64,000 bases of DNA from RYN-133 sp963785425 (GTDB lineage: Bacteria > Actinomycetota > Actinomycetes > Mycobacteriales > Jatrophihabitantaceae): NCBI GenBank assembly GCA_963785425.1, contig CAWAVG010000002.1, positions 620,001 to 684,000 of the forward strand. The letters run 5' to 3'. The position numbers and the translations under genes are program-made. Under the pieces are notes generated by a model. The model was not told where the DNA came from. It searched no databases and saw only the letters and a list, made by a program, of their open reading frames with translations. Shown piece after piece: positions 8,716 to 16,517 of the stretch. Every line of letters begins with the position of its first letter. Positions within the stretch are counted from its first letter, which is position 1.

Positions 8716-9233
8716 GCCAACAGCTGGGACGGTGCGTGCCGCGTCACCGCGGCGCGCACCGCTTCGCCGCTGCGCGGGTCGAGCGGCACCTCGAAGGTCG
8801 GTCGGTTCACGCCGTCGATGTCCCGTGGCGCGAGCGCCGGCGCGATCTGCGGGTGGTCGGCGACCTCGTCGAGCGGCACCAGCCACACCGCGTTCGTGCC
8901 GATCCGCACGGCAGCCATGTGCGCCCAGCGCAGCCGCCACTGGTTCCGGCGCACCAGATCGCGCCCGATTGCGTCGTCGTCGACGACCAGCACGTCCTTC
9001 GGCGCCAGTGACGCGGCCACCAGCGCGGCGCCGACGAGAAGCAACAGGATGCCGAGCACGAGCAGCAGCACGCTCGCATCGGCCACGAAGGCGACGGCGC
9101 CGATCACGCCGAGCACCAGTGACAGCGCCGCGACCGTCCACGACCTCGGCGAACCGGCCCGGGCGAGGGTGATCGTGTCGGCGGGGTTCTCGGCCACGGC
9201 ATCCGAGCCTAGGCCCACAGGCGGCAAACTCAT
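8685..9233 (-). CDS. Two-helix membrane protein of unknown function
   Basis: A 182-residue protein I do not recognise. Seen: a short polar N-terminus, two adjacent membrane segments (WTVAALSLVLGVIGAVAFVA and LLLVLGILLLLVGAALVAAS), then a soluble C-terminal part of about 95 residues that starts with PKDVLVVDDDAIGRDLVR, resembling small PH-like membrane-anchored domains. Start uncertain: ATG 9233, or GTG at 9197, which has TAGGCT 8 bases upstream and would be a leaderless start. It is divergent from the cyclase gene with only 47 bases between the starts and tail-to-tail with the SDR. Confidence 0.72.
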   Translation of the reverse strand: MSLPPVGLGSDAVAENPADTITLARAGSPRSWTVAALSLVLGVIGAVAFVADASVLLLVLGILLLLVGAALVAASLAPKDVLVVDDDAIGRDLVRRNQWRLRWAHMAAVRIGTNAVWLVPLDEVADHPQIAPALAPRDIDGVNRPTFEVPLDPRSGEAVRAAVTRHAPSQLLAQSSPRPPST

Positions 9234-9268
9234 GGATAGCGCAAGCCTTCGACCGGCCCGATCTACTG

Positions 9269-9274
9269 CATACT
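9269..9274 (+). promoter_or_regulatory. -10 box (CATACT) of the receptor-cyclase gene
   Basis: CATACT lies 6 bases before the ATG at 9281, the same geometry as other leaderless starts in this window. It lies in the 47-base divergent intergenic region. Confidence 0.4.
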
Positions 9275-9280
9275 GGCCGC

Positions 9281-12200
9281 ATGGTCGCCGGGGTGCCGGA
9301 CGGACCCGCTGAGCGCCTCATCGACGCCACACTCGGCCGTGCCGATGAAATGGACCTTCCCTCCGGGGCAGGCGCCGAACTCCGCACGTTCGTCTTCGCC
9401 GACATCCGCGGCTACACGGAGTTCACCCAACGCCGGGGCGACGAGGCAGCCGAGATCCTCACCGCCACATTCGCGAGCACGACCCGAGACAAGGCAGCCG
9501 AGTACGACGGCACTGTCCTCGAACTGCGCGGCGACGAGGCGTTGTGCGTGTTCGTGTCGCCGCGGCAGTCGCTGCGGTTCGCTGTCGCGTTGCAGCAGCG
9601 GTTCGTCCAGTTGACCGCCGCCGACCCGGATCATCCGATGACGGTAGGGATCGGTGCCGACGTCGGTGAGGCGGTGCGCGGCCCGGACGGATACCGGGGC
9701 GGCGCGCTCAACCTCGCCGCGCGGCTGTGTGCGCGGGCGCGGGCCGGCGAGATACTCGCCACGGTCGAGCTGAGCCACCTCGCCCGCACGATCGACGGCG
9801 TGCGGTACGAGCAACGGTCCCCGCTCACCCTCAAGGGCCTTGCCGAACCGGTGCGTCCGGTACGCGTCGTGCCGGTCGACGTCGATCCCGTGCAGGAACT
9901 GACCGCCCTGCTCGCCGGTCAGGCACCAACCCGCCGAACGGCCAGATGGGTTCCACCACCGTTCGCGAGACGTCCGAGAGTGACGCTCGCCGTGGTGACG
10001 GTTGCGCTCCTCGCGGCAGCCGCGGCAATCGTTCTCGCGGTGAGCACAGGCGACGCGGCGAAGCGCGCGCAGTGGGCGGAGAACTCCCTCGTCCTGCTCG
10101 ACCCCGGATCCGGTGCCCCTCGCGCGACCGTCCATCTGCCGTTCGCTCCGGGACCCAGCGTGAGTGACGGGCACGCTGTCTGGACGGTCGACCCCGATGC
10201 CGATCTGGTGTCGCGGGTCGACCTGGTCACGCACGACATCCGGCAGATCTCCGTCGGCGAGGTACCCGTGGCCATCGCGGTCGGGCTGGGGTCGGTGTGG
10301 GTGGCCGACAACGGATCGGGGTCGGTCACCCAGATCGATCCGGCAACCGGCGACGCGCACGAGATCTCCGGCGTGGGGGTGGGGCCCAGCGGCATCGCAG
10401 TGGGGGACGGCTCGGTCTGGGTCACCGTCGCCGGTGACGGCGAGGTGGCGCGCATCGACCCGGTCCGCAGTCGCGTCGTCGAGCGGATCCCGGTCGGTGA
10501 CGGTCCGACGGGCATCACCGTCGCGCACGATGTCTGGGTCACCGATTCGACGACGCACTCCGTCGCGCGGATCAACGGGGCGGGACCCATGCACCACGTG
10601 GTGCAGACGTATCCGGTCGGCAACGGTCCGATCGGGATCGTCGCCCTGGACGGCGCGATGTGGACTGCCAACAGCATCGACGGCACGGTATCGCGGATCC
10701 CGCTCGACGGCACCGGGATCACCTCGCTCCCGGCCGGCCCCGAGCCGTCGCAGATCATCGCCGCAGGAGGGTCGCTGTGGGTGGCCTCGCACGCAACCGG
10801 GGTCATCACGGCGCTGGCCGCCTCGGGGTCGGCTGCGCCCCGGCCGCTGCGGATCGCAGTGTTGCCGGCAGGACTCGCGAGCGCGCGCGAGGGGGTCTGG
10901 GTCGCGACGACCTTCAACCCCGCAGCGCACCGGGGCGGCACCCTCAACCTCGTCGGTGATCCCCTGTTGGGCGTCGATCCCAGCGACGCCGCCCACGACC
11001 CCGCCTCGTTCTGGCTGCTGAACGGCACTTTTGACAGTCTGGTGGGTTACGAGCACGCTCCCGGCGCACAAGGCGCCCTGATCGTCCCGGATCTCGCGGT
11101 CGCGTTGCCCGACGTCTCTCTCGACGGAAGGACGTATGCGTTCCAGCTCCGACGGGGGATCCGCTGGTCGACGGGCGCGCCGGTCACGGTGAACGACATT
11201 CGCCGCGGCCTGCAACGGGCGGTGCTGTCGGCTCCCGAGATCTTCGGCGCCATCATCGCCGGAGCGAGCCGGTGCTCCACGCGACGGTGCCCGATCAGTG
11301 GGATCTCGGTCGACGTCGCGGCTCGCACCATCCGTATCACGCTCACCCACCCCGACGCAGCATTCCTGGACTCGCTCACGGGTACGTATGCCGTGCCGGC
11401 CGCGACCCCGCTTGCGACGAACGATCGGCGCATCGTCGCGGCGACGGGACCGTACGAAGTCGATCGGTACGTCCCCGGCCGGATCGTGTCATTGTCGCGC
11501 AACCCGTACTTCCACGAGTGGTCACACGCAGCCCAGCCGGCGGGATACCCGTCCCGGATCGCGTACCGGAGCCTCGGCCCGAGTGCGACGATGCGCCCGG
11601 CCGGCGTCGCCGCGGTACTGCGTGGCGACGCGGACTGGGCCGACGGTCGTGGCGTCGACGACCTCGAGGGCCGATTCGGGGCCCGCCTGCACGTACTGAC
11701 CTCGGCGACGCTGCACGGCCTCTCGCTGAACACCGCGATCGCGCCGTTCGACGATAGGCGGGTGCGACGGGCCCTCGCCTACGCGCTCGATCGCCAAGCC
11801 GTGGCGAGAAAATGGTTCACCCCTGCGACACCGACGTGCCAGTTCGTCCCGCCGAGGTACCCCGGCCACCGCCCGTACTGCCCATATGGCGGGGCGACCG
11901 ACGGCACCGGGCGGTGGCTGCAGACCGACCTCGCCCGGGGTCAGCACATGCTGCGCGGGGTCGACAAATCGGTGCCCATCAGCGTGTGGTCCACGCCGTT
12001 GGCCCAGCCGGCCCTCACCGAGGTGGTGAGTGCCCTCCGGGCTCTCGGCTTTCGGCACGTCAAGTTGCATATCGACGCCGACGACATGAATTACTTCGGC
12101 ACCGTGGCGAACAGTCGCTCGCGCATCCAGGCCGCGTTCTACGGCTGGCTCCCCGGCGACGCCAGCGCGGACGATCTGCTGAGCGTCTGGCGCTGCGACG

Positions 12201-12472
12201 CGATCAGGCTCGGGAGCGACCTCAATCTCAATCCTGCGCAATTCTGCAGCCATGCCGTCGACGCACTGATCGATACCGCTCGACGGCTACAACGCACCTC
12301 GGTGGCGAGAGCGGGCGCGGCATGGCATCGCGTCGACGTCGCACTCGTCAACGCGGCGCCGTGGATCCCGTTGGTCAACCCGACCTGGGAGGACGTCGTT
12401 TCCACCCGGGTTACCGGCTTCGAGCGGAATCTGTGGCTGGGTCCGCTGTTCGATCAGATGCGCGTCCGGTGA
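9281..12472 (+). CDS. Transmembrane class III nucleotide cyclase with YncE propeller and SBP family 5 sensor domain
   Basis: A 1063-residue receptor-like protein. Residues about 33-200 form a class III cyclase domain: FADIRGYTEF with metal Asp41, ELRGDEALCVF with metal Asp85, and LNLAARL with Asn144 and Arg148, which stabilise the transition state. The position of the purine-selecting Lys holds Glu81. An Arg-rich stretch then leads to one membrane helix (about 233-254), so the rest should be outside. Residues about 265-550 are repeated blades such as GVGPSGIAVGDGSVWV (YncE/NHL-type propeller). From about 560 to the end is a family 5 solute-binding protein (DppA/OppA-like): LLGVDPSDAAHDPASFWLLN, DLAVALPDVSLDGRTYAFQL. 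The 3' end overlaps a CRP gene, so a cyclic nucleotide made in response to an outside ligand is the likely output. The ligand is unknown. Confidence 0.85.
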   Translation: MVAGVPDGPAERLIDATLGRADEMDLPSGAGAELRTFVFADIRGYTEFTQRRGDEAAEILTATFASTTRDKAAEYDGTVLELRGDEALCVFVSPRQSLRFAVALQQRFVQLTAADPDHPMTVGIGADVGEAVRGPDGYRGGALNLAARLCARARAGEILATVELSHLARTIDGVRYEQRSPLTLKGLAEPVRPVRVVPVDVDPVQELTALLAGQAPTRRTARWVPPPFARRPRVTLAVVTVALLAAAAAIVLAVSTGDAAKRAQWAENSLVLLDPGSGAPRATVHLPFAPGPSVSDGHAVWTVDPDADLVSRVDLVTHDIRQISVGEVPVAIAVGLGSVWVADNGSGSVTQIDPATGDAHEISGVGVGPSGIAVGDGSVWVTVAGDGEVARIDPVRSRVVERIPVGDGPTGITVAHDVWVTDSTTHSVARINGAGPMHHVVQTYPVGNGPIGIVALDGAMWTANSIDGTVSRIPLDGTGITSLPAGPEPSQIIAAGGSLWVASHATGVITALAASGSAAPRPLRIAVLPAGLASAREGVWVATTFNPAAHRGGTLNLVGDPLLGVDPSDAAHDPASFWLLNGTFDSLVGYEHAPGAQGALIVPDLAVALPDVSLDGRTYAFQLRRGIRWSTGAPVTVNDIRRGLQRAVLSAPEIFGAIIAGASRCSTRRCPISGISVDVAARTIRITLTHPDAAFLDSLTGTYAVPAATPLATNDRRIVAATGPYEVDRYVPGRIVSLSRNPYFHEWSHAAQPAGYPSRIAYRSLGPSATMRPAGVAAVLRGDADWADGRGVDDLEGRFGARLHVLTSATLHGLSLNTAIAPFDDRRVRRALAYALDRQAVARKWFTPATPTCQFVPPRYPGHRPYCPYGGATDGTGRWLQTDLARGQHMLRGVDKSVPISVWSTPLAQPALTEVVSALRALGFRHVKLHIDADDMNYFGTVANSRSRIQAAFYGWLPGDASADDLLSVWRCDAIRLGSDLNLNPAQFCSHAVDALIDTARRLQRTSVARAGAAWHRVDVALVNAAPWIPLVNPTWEDVVSTRVTGFERNLWLGPLFDQMRVR

Positions 12473-13149
12473 GTCCGGTCGCGTGGGCGCTCCTGGACTC
12501 GTTGCCGGAGCAGGCCCGTCGCGAGGTGGTGGCCACCGCGCACCCGCGCAGCTTCGGACGCGGCGACGTGGTGTTCCACGAGGGCGATCCCGGCGACAGC
12601 CTGCACCTCGTCCGATCGGGGATGTTCGCGATCCGGGTCTCGGCCTCCGATGGTGAAACGCTGACGGTCAACGTCGTGGCGCCAGGCGAATTCTTCGGTG
12701 AGCTCGCCCTGATCCGCGCTGCGCACAGGCCGCGGCGCACCGCCACGGTCATCGCACTCGTCCCGTCCACCACGTTGGCACTCGCCGGGTCTGCATTCAC
12801 GGCGCTGCGGGCGGCTCATCCGTCGGTCGACCAGTTGGTTGTTGCCGCGCTCGCCCAGCGGGTGGAGGAGCTGGGTGGGCGACTCCTCGAAGCGCTCTAC
12901 GTCGGCGTTGACCGGCGGGTGTACCGACGGCTGCTCGAACTGGCGGAGGTGTGCAGTCGAACGTCGTCCGACGGGCTGATCCCGCTGTCCCAGACGGACC
13001 TGGCCGGGATGGCCGGTGCCTCGCGCCCGACGGTGAACCAGGTGCTGCAGCGGCTGGTGGCTCGCGGCACGATCTCGCTGCACCGTCGGCAGATCGTCAT
13101 CGAGGACCTCGCCGCCCTCCGTGCGGCAGCGCCAGGTTTCGACTCCTGA
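12469..13149 (+). CDS. CRP/FNR-family cyclic-nucleotide-responsive regulator
   Basis: A 226-residue regulator. The N-terminal cyclic-nucleotide-binding domain has GDVVFHEGDPGDSLHLVRSG and a phosphate-binding cassette FFGELALI followed by RRTATV, keeping the Gly-Glu and Arg-Thr positions that hold cAMP in CRP. A dimerisation helix follows, then a winged helix (SQTDLAGMAGASRPTVNQVL). There are no FNR-type cysteine clusters. GTG 12469 overlaps the stop of the cyclase gene (GTGA), so the two are translationally coupled. The natural reading is that the upstream receptor makes the nucleotide this protein senses. Targets may include the repeats at 13163-13208. Confidence 0.9.
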   Translation: MSPVAWALLDSLPEQARREVVATAHPRSFGRGDVVFHEGDPGDSLHLVRSGMFAIRVSASDGETLTVNVVAPGEFFGELALIRAAHRPRRTATVIALVPSTTLALAGSAFTALRAAHPSVDQLVVAALAQRVEELGGRLLEALYVGVDRRVYRRLLELAEVCSRTSSDGLIPLSQTDLAGMAGASRPTVNQVLQRLVARGTISLHRRQIVIEDLAALRAAAPGFDS

Positions 13150-13162
13150 TCGACAGGATCGC

Positions 13163-13208
13163 GCGAGTGTCAGCGATCCGACGTTGCGAGTGTCAGCGGT
13201 CGGACACT
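13163..13208. repeat. Direct and inverted repeats, probable operator
   Basis: A 20-base unit beginning GCGAGTGTCAGCG occurs at 13163-13182 and again at 13186-13205, with 2 mismatches and a 23-base period (about two helical turns). Within the second unit AGTGTC (13189-13194) and GACACT (13203-13208) form an inverted repeat with an 8-base spacer. The block lies 14 bases after the CRP-type gene and 95 bases before the small peptide gene, so it is well placed as a regulator-binding site. Confidence 0.55.
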
Positions 13209-13302
13209 GCCGGCGGCGCTGCACACCGATGGTTGTCCTTGTGAGCACGAACACCAGACCACGGCGAAGGGCCGTGATCGACCGAATCGAAGGAACCCGA
13301 TC

Positions 13303-13566
13303 ATGACCGCAGCCCGTACCACCACGTCGCCCACCGTCACCCTCATGCCGGCTCGCCGCTCGAAGAAGCTGCTCTGGGCCGTCGTCGCCGTCATGGTGAC
13401 CGCCATCGCCACGATCGCGGTGACCCTGGTGTTGCTCTCCGGACGCAGTTCGCCCGCGTCAGGACCGGCCAACCCACCCATCAGGACGGTGCAGAACCAC
13501 AACCAGTCCGACAACGGTGCACACGGCGCGGATTGCCTCCCGTCGCGCGTCATCCACTACTGCTGA
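13303..13566 (+). CDS. Small exported or membrane peptide with two C-terminal cysteines
   Basis: An 87-residue protein without a family I know. Seen: a basic N-terminal end (ARRSKK), one hydrophobic helix (about residues 25-47, LLWAVVAVMVTAIATIAVTL), and a polar 40-residue tail rich in Ser, Pro, Asn and His that ends DCLPSRVIHYC, with two cysteines 9 residues apart. The tail should lie outside the membrane; release by cleavage is possible. GAAGGA lies about 12 bases before the ATG. It follows the cyclase/CRP pair and the repeat operator and is closed by a strong hairpin. A link to the peptide-binding receptor is only a hypothesis. Confidence 0.65.
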   Translation: MTAARTTTSPTVTLMPARRSKKLLWAVVAVMVTAIATIAVTLVLLSGRSSPASGPANPPIRTVQNHNQSDNGAHGADCLPSRVIHYC

Positions 13567-13579
13567 CCGACCTCGAGCC

Positions 13580-13615
13580 AGCGGCAGAGGCCCGGATCGC
13601 CGGGTCTCTGCCGCT
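13580..13615. terminator. Strong hairpin terminator after the peptide gene
   Basis: Sixteen-base arms (13580-13595 and 13600-13615) pair with a single G-T wobble around the loop ATCG. It closes the cyclase/CRP/peptide block and separates it from ffh. Confidence 0.75.
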
Positions 13616-13667
13616 GCGTGGCGTGGTCAGTAGGCTAGGAAGACGAACCGAACGTTAGGAACCCTCC

Positions 13668-15197
13668 TTGTTCGACACGCTTTCCGACCGACTGACGTCC
13701 GTCTTTGCCAACCTGCGAGGCAAGGGGCGGCTTTCCGACGCCGACATCGACGCCACGGCGCGCGAGATCCGCATCGCGCTGCTCGAAGCGGACGTCGCGC
13801 TGCCGGTCGTGCGGTCGTTCATCGCCGCGATCAAGGAGCGGGCCCGCGGCGAGGAGGTCAGCAAGGCTCTCAACCCCGCCCAGCAGGTCATCAAGATCGT
13901 CAACGAGGAGCTGGTCCGCATTCTCGGCGGGGAGACCCGGCGGCTGCAGTACGCGAAGAACCCGCCGACGGTGATCATGCTCGCCGGCCTGCAGGGCGCC
14001 GGCAAGACGACCCTGGCCGGCAAGCTGGCACGTTGGCTGCGCGACCAGGGACACGCCCCGATGCTGGTGGCCTGCGACCTGCAGCGTCCCAACGCCGTGA
14101 ACCAGCTGCAGGTGGTCGGCGACCGGGCCGGCGTGGCGGTCTACGCGCCGCAGCCGGGTAACGGCATCGGCGACCCGGTGCAGGTCGCCCGCGACTCGGT
14201 CGACGTCGCACGGCGCCAGCAGCACGACATGCTCATCGTCGACACCGCGGGCCGGCTCGGCATCGACGCGGAGATGATGCAGCAGGCCGCGGACATCCGC
14301 GCCGCTACCGAGCCGCAGGAAGTGCTGTTCGTCGTCGACGCGATGGTCGGCCAGGACGCCGTCAACACCGCCGAGGCCTTCCGTGACGGCGTCGGCTTCA
14401 CCGGCGTCGTCCTCACCAAACTCGACGGGGACGCACGCGGTGGTGCCGCGCTCTCGGTGCGCGAGGTGACCGGGCAGCCGATCATGTTCGCGTCCAACGG
14501 CGAGAAGCTCGAGGACTTCGACGTCTTCCATCCCGACCGGATGGCCTCGCGCATCCTCGGCATGGGCGACATGCTCACGCTGATCGAGCAGGCGCAGAAG
14601 AGCTTCGACGAGGACGAGGCCGAGAAGATGGCCGCCAAGCTCGCGGCCGGCAACCAGTTCACCCTCGAGGACTTCCTCGACCAGCTGATGGCGATCCGGA
14701 AGATGGGCCCGATCGGCAACATCCTCGGCATGATGCCGGGCATGGGGCAGATGAAGGAGGCCATGGCACAGGTCGACGACCGCGACCTCGACCGCACGGC
14801 CGCGATCATCCGCGGCATGACCCCCGCCGAGCGGGCGAACCCGAAGATCATCAACGGCTCGCGACGGCTGCGCATCGCGAACGGCTCGGGGGTGAAGGTC
14901 AACGACGTCAATCAGCTCGTCGACCGCTTCTTCGAGGCCCGCAAGATGATGGGGCAGATGAGCGGGATGATTCCCGGGATGCGCAAGCGCTCGGCGACCA
15001 AGTCGTCGAAGAACAAGCGCAAGTCGGGAAAGGGGAAGAAGGGTGGCCGTGGCCCGACCCAGCCGCGAATGCCCGCCGGTTTCCCGGGTGCGATGCCTGG
15101 TGGGATGCCTCAGCTGCCGCCGGGCCAGTTCCCGCCGGGGACGGACCCGAACAACCTGCCCGACCTGACGAAGCTGAAGTTCCCCAAACAGCCCTAG
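13668..15197 (+). CDS. ffh: Signal recognition particle GTPase Ffh
   Basis: A 509-residue SRP54 homologue that binds signal sequences of nascent membrane proteins and docks them to FtsY. Seen: the N domain, the G domain with GLQGAGKTT, DTAGRLG and TKLDGDARGG, and a methionine-rich M domain (GMMPGMGQMKEAM, MMGQMSGMIPGM). The C-terminal tail is basic and then Gly/Pro/Met-rich and longer than in E. coli, as usual in actinobacteria. The start is TTG 13668, with TTAGGA upstream. The gene is intact, in contrast to those that follow. Confidence 0.95.
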   Translation: MFDTLSDRLTSVFANLRGKGRLSDADIDATAREIRIALLEADVALPVVRSFIAAIKERARGEEVSKALNPAQQVIKIVNEELVRILGGETRRLQYAKNPPTVIMLAGLQGAGKTTLAGKLARWLRDQGHAPMLVACDLQRPNAVNQLQVVGDRAGVAVYAPQPGNGIGDPVQVARDSVDVARRQQHDMLIVDTAGRLGIDAEMMQQAADIRAATEPQEVLFVVDAMVGQDAVNTAEAFRDGVGFTGVVLTKLDGDARGGAALSVREVTGQPIMFASNGEKLEDFDVFHPDRMASRILGMGDMLTLIEQAQKSFDEDEAEKMAAKLAAGNQFTLEDFLDQLMAIRKMGPIGNILGMMPGMGQMKEAMAQVDDRDLDRTAAIIRGMTPAERANPKIINGSRRLRIANGSGVKVNDVNQLVDRFFEARKMMGQMSGMIPGMRKRSATKSSKNKRKSGKGKKGGRGPTQPRMPAGFPGAMPGGMPQLPPGQFPPGTDPNNLPDLTKLKFPKQP

Positions 15198-15362
15198 GTC
15201 GGCCGAGTGACTGCACCCGACGATCGGGCCGCGGCGATCGCGCAGGTTATGCCTTCACCGGCACCGCGCTCGAATTCCGCGCTCGGCGCGGTGGTACCGG
15301 CGTCCCGCTGCGCGCAACGACGACCGCCTCGGCCCCCGCGTCGGTGACCCAGGCTGGGAACG

Positions 15363-15924
15363 TTAGGAAACGGGCCGATTCCGGGTCCGGTCCCAACCCC
15401 TGACGTTCCATTTTTCGAAGTCACCGGACGGCTTCTGCCTGCGATAGGCGACCCAGAACTTCTCGTACTGGAACGTGACGGTTTCCTTCACCGAATCCTC
15501 GGTCGGCGGCCGAGGTGATCGACGTGACGGCTACGTTGCCCATTCCGTACACGAGGTAGCTGACGAGCGAGGATGCGCCACCACTGCTCTTGTAAAGAAG
15601 CAGATCGACGTACTTGAACGTCGTCCCCGCGCATTCGTTCGTGAACAACACCGGTGTCAGCACATCGGTCTTGCCGGGTCACCGAGAAATTGTCGAAGTG
15701 GACTCGGCCGCGACTGCGTGCCGCGCTCGTGCCGAAGCTGACGGTGTTGCTCGACCCGAAGCTCCAGTCAGCTCGAGTTCGAAGAATGCGGTGCGGCTGG
15801 GTCGTCAGGCGCCGGCCGGCCAGGCAGCGGGTCGGTGTAGTTGCTCCTCGGCATTCTCGGTGTACTCGCTGGCGAGAAGGTCGCCGTTGTTGTTGGTGAT
15901 GACCAATAGGCCATTGGCGGTCAT
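15363..15924 (-). pseudogene. Hcp-like protein (type VI tube protein family), frameshifted
   Basis: Reading across frames on the minus strand gives an Hcp-family (PF05638-like) protein: FFELELT, then DWSFGSSNTVSFGTSAARS, VHFDNFSVTR, TPVLFTNECAGTTFKYVDLL, SVKETVTFQYEKFWVAYRRQ and a final GWDRTRN. These match the beta-barrel order of Hcp, including the W-S-W/F-G turn and the closing G-W-D. At least three reading-frame breaks occur (near 15,835, 15,665 and 15,500), and a stop interrupts the N-terminal frame. ATG 15924 has GGAG 7 bases upstream. No other type VI genes are in the window; orphan Hcp-like proteins of unknown role occur in actinobacteria. The breaks may be real decay or read errors. 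Confidence 0.65.
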
Positions 15925-15948
15925 GAGCGTCTCCAGACGATGGACAGG

Positions 15949-16438
15949 TCAGCTCAGATCGACGGTGATGACGGCTTCGCCGCCGCCGGCGGAGTCAGCG
16001 GCACTGCACGGTCGTGTACGTGCCGCGCGCGAGTGCGTAGCGACCGGATCCGCCCGTGATGGTGAAGGCGGCCGCGCCCGGTGACGGTGACGGTGCCGGT
16101 GCGCCGTGAGGGTGCCGTCCTCGAGCTGCAAGAGGTGATGTTCAAGACGAGTCGGTGACCCGTCGTCGACCACGTCGTGCGAGAGCACGGTCGCGGACGA
16201 ATACAGCTGCCCGACGACCGGGCCGTCCGCGTGATTATGCAGCCGGCCGACGACGGTGATGTGCTCGCCCTCGTGCGTCCCGGCGCGGCGACAGCGTGCG
16301 CAGGTGGGAGCCGTGCAGGCGGAAGGAGCGTCCCGGCGGCGACGCCGACGCTTCGGACTCGCCCACCCGGACCACGGCAACAGTGCCGGCCGCAACACCG
16401 GCCGAGCGCAGCAGGGCACGGCGCGACATCAGACTCAT
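15949..16438 (-). pseudogene. Secreted allene-oxide-cyclase-barrel-like protein, frameshifted
   Basis: The first frame starts with a Tat-like leader, MSRRALLRSAGVAAGTVAVV. The second frame carries GEHITVVGRLHNHADGP and YSSATVLSHDVVDDG, then RLEHHLLQLEDGTLTA; further frames give GTVTVTG, AAFTITGGSGRYALARGTYT and a closing GGGEAVITVDLS. This order is that of small dirigent/allene-oxide-cyclase-like beta-barrel proteins. There are three to four frame breaks (near 16,290, 16,095, 16,075 and 15,990). A GAGGGG sequence precedes the ATG. It lies just upstream of the Hcp-like gene on the same strand, with 24 bases between them, so they were probably co-transcribed. The function is unknown. Confidence 0.6.
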
Positions 16439-16517
16439 GGGTCCCCTCCCCGATGACGACAGGGTCACCCAAGCACGCCAAACCTGCCCTCCTGGGCAAT
16501 CGCGGGTCAGGATTCGG

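Noticed and set aside
9263..11350. 695-residue minus-strand frame opposite the receptor cyclase
   Set aside because: It is a GC-bias shadow: Arg/Gly/Asp-rich, no domains, while the plus strand reads clear cyclase and propeller motifs.
13149..13303. A riboswitch in the 153-base gap before the peptide gene
   Set aside because: The gap shows direct and inverted DNA repeats but no recognisable aptamer fold; an operator is the better reading.
15363..15924. A type VI secretion locus
   Set aside because: No sheath, baseplate, VgrG or ClpV genes are present; only one Hcp-like sequence.
15363..16438. Programmed frameshifting to explain the Hcp-like and barrel genes
   Set aside because: Too many breaks per gene, in different directions, without slippery sites; decay or read error is simpler.
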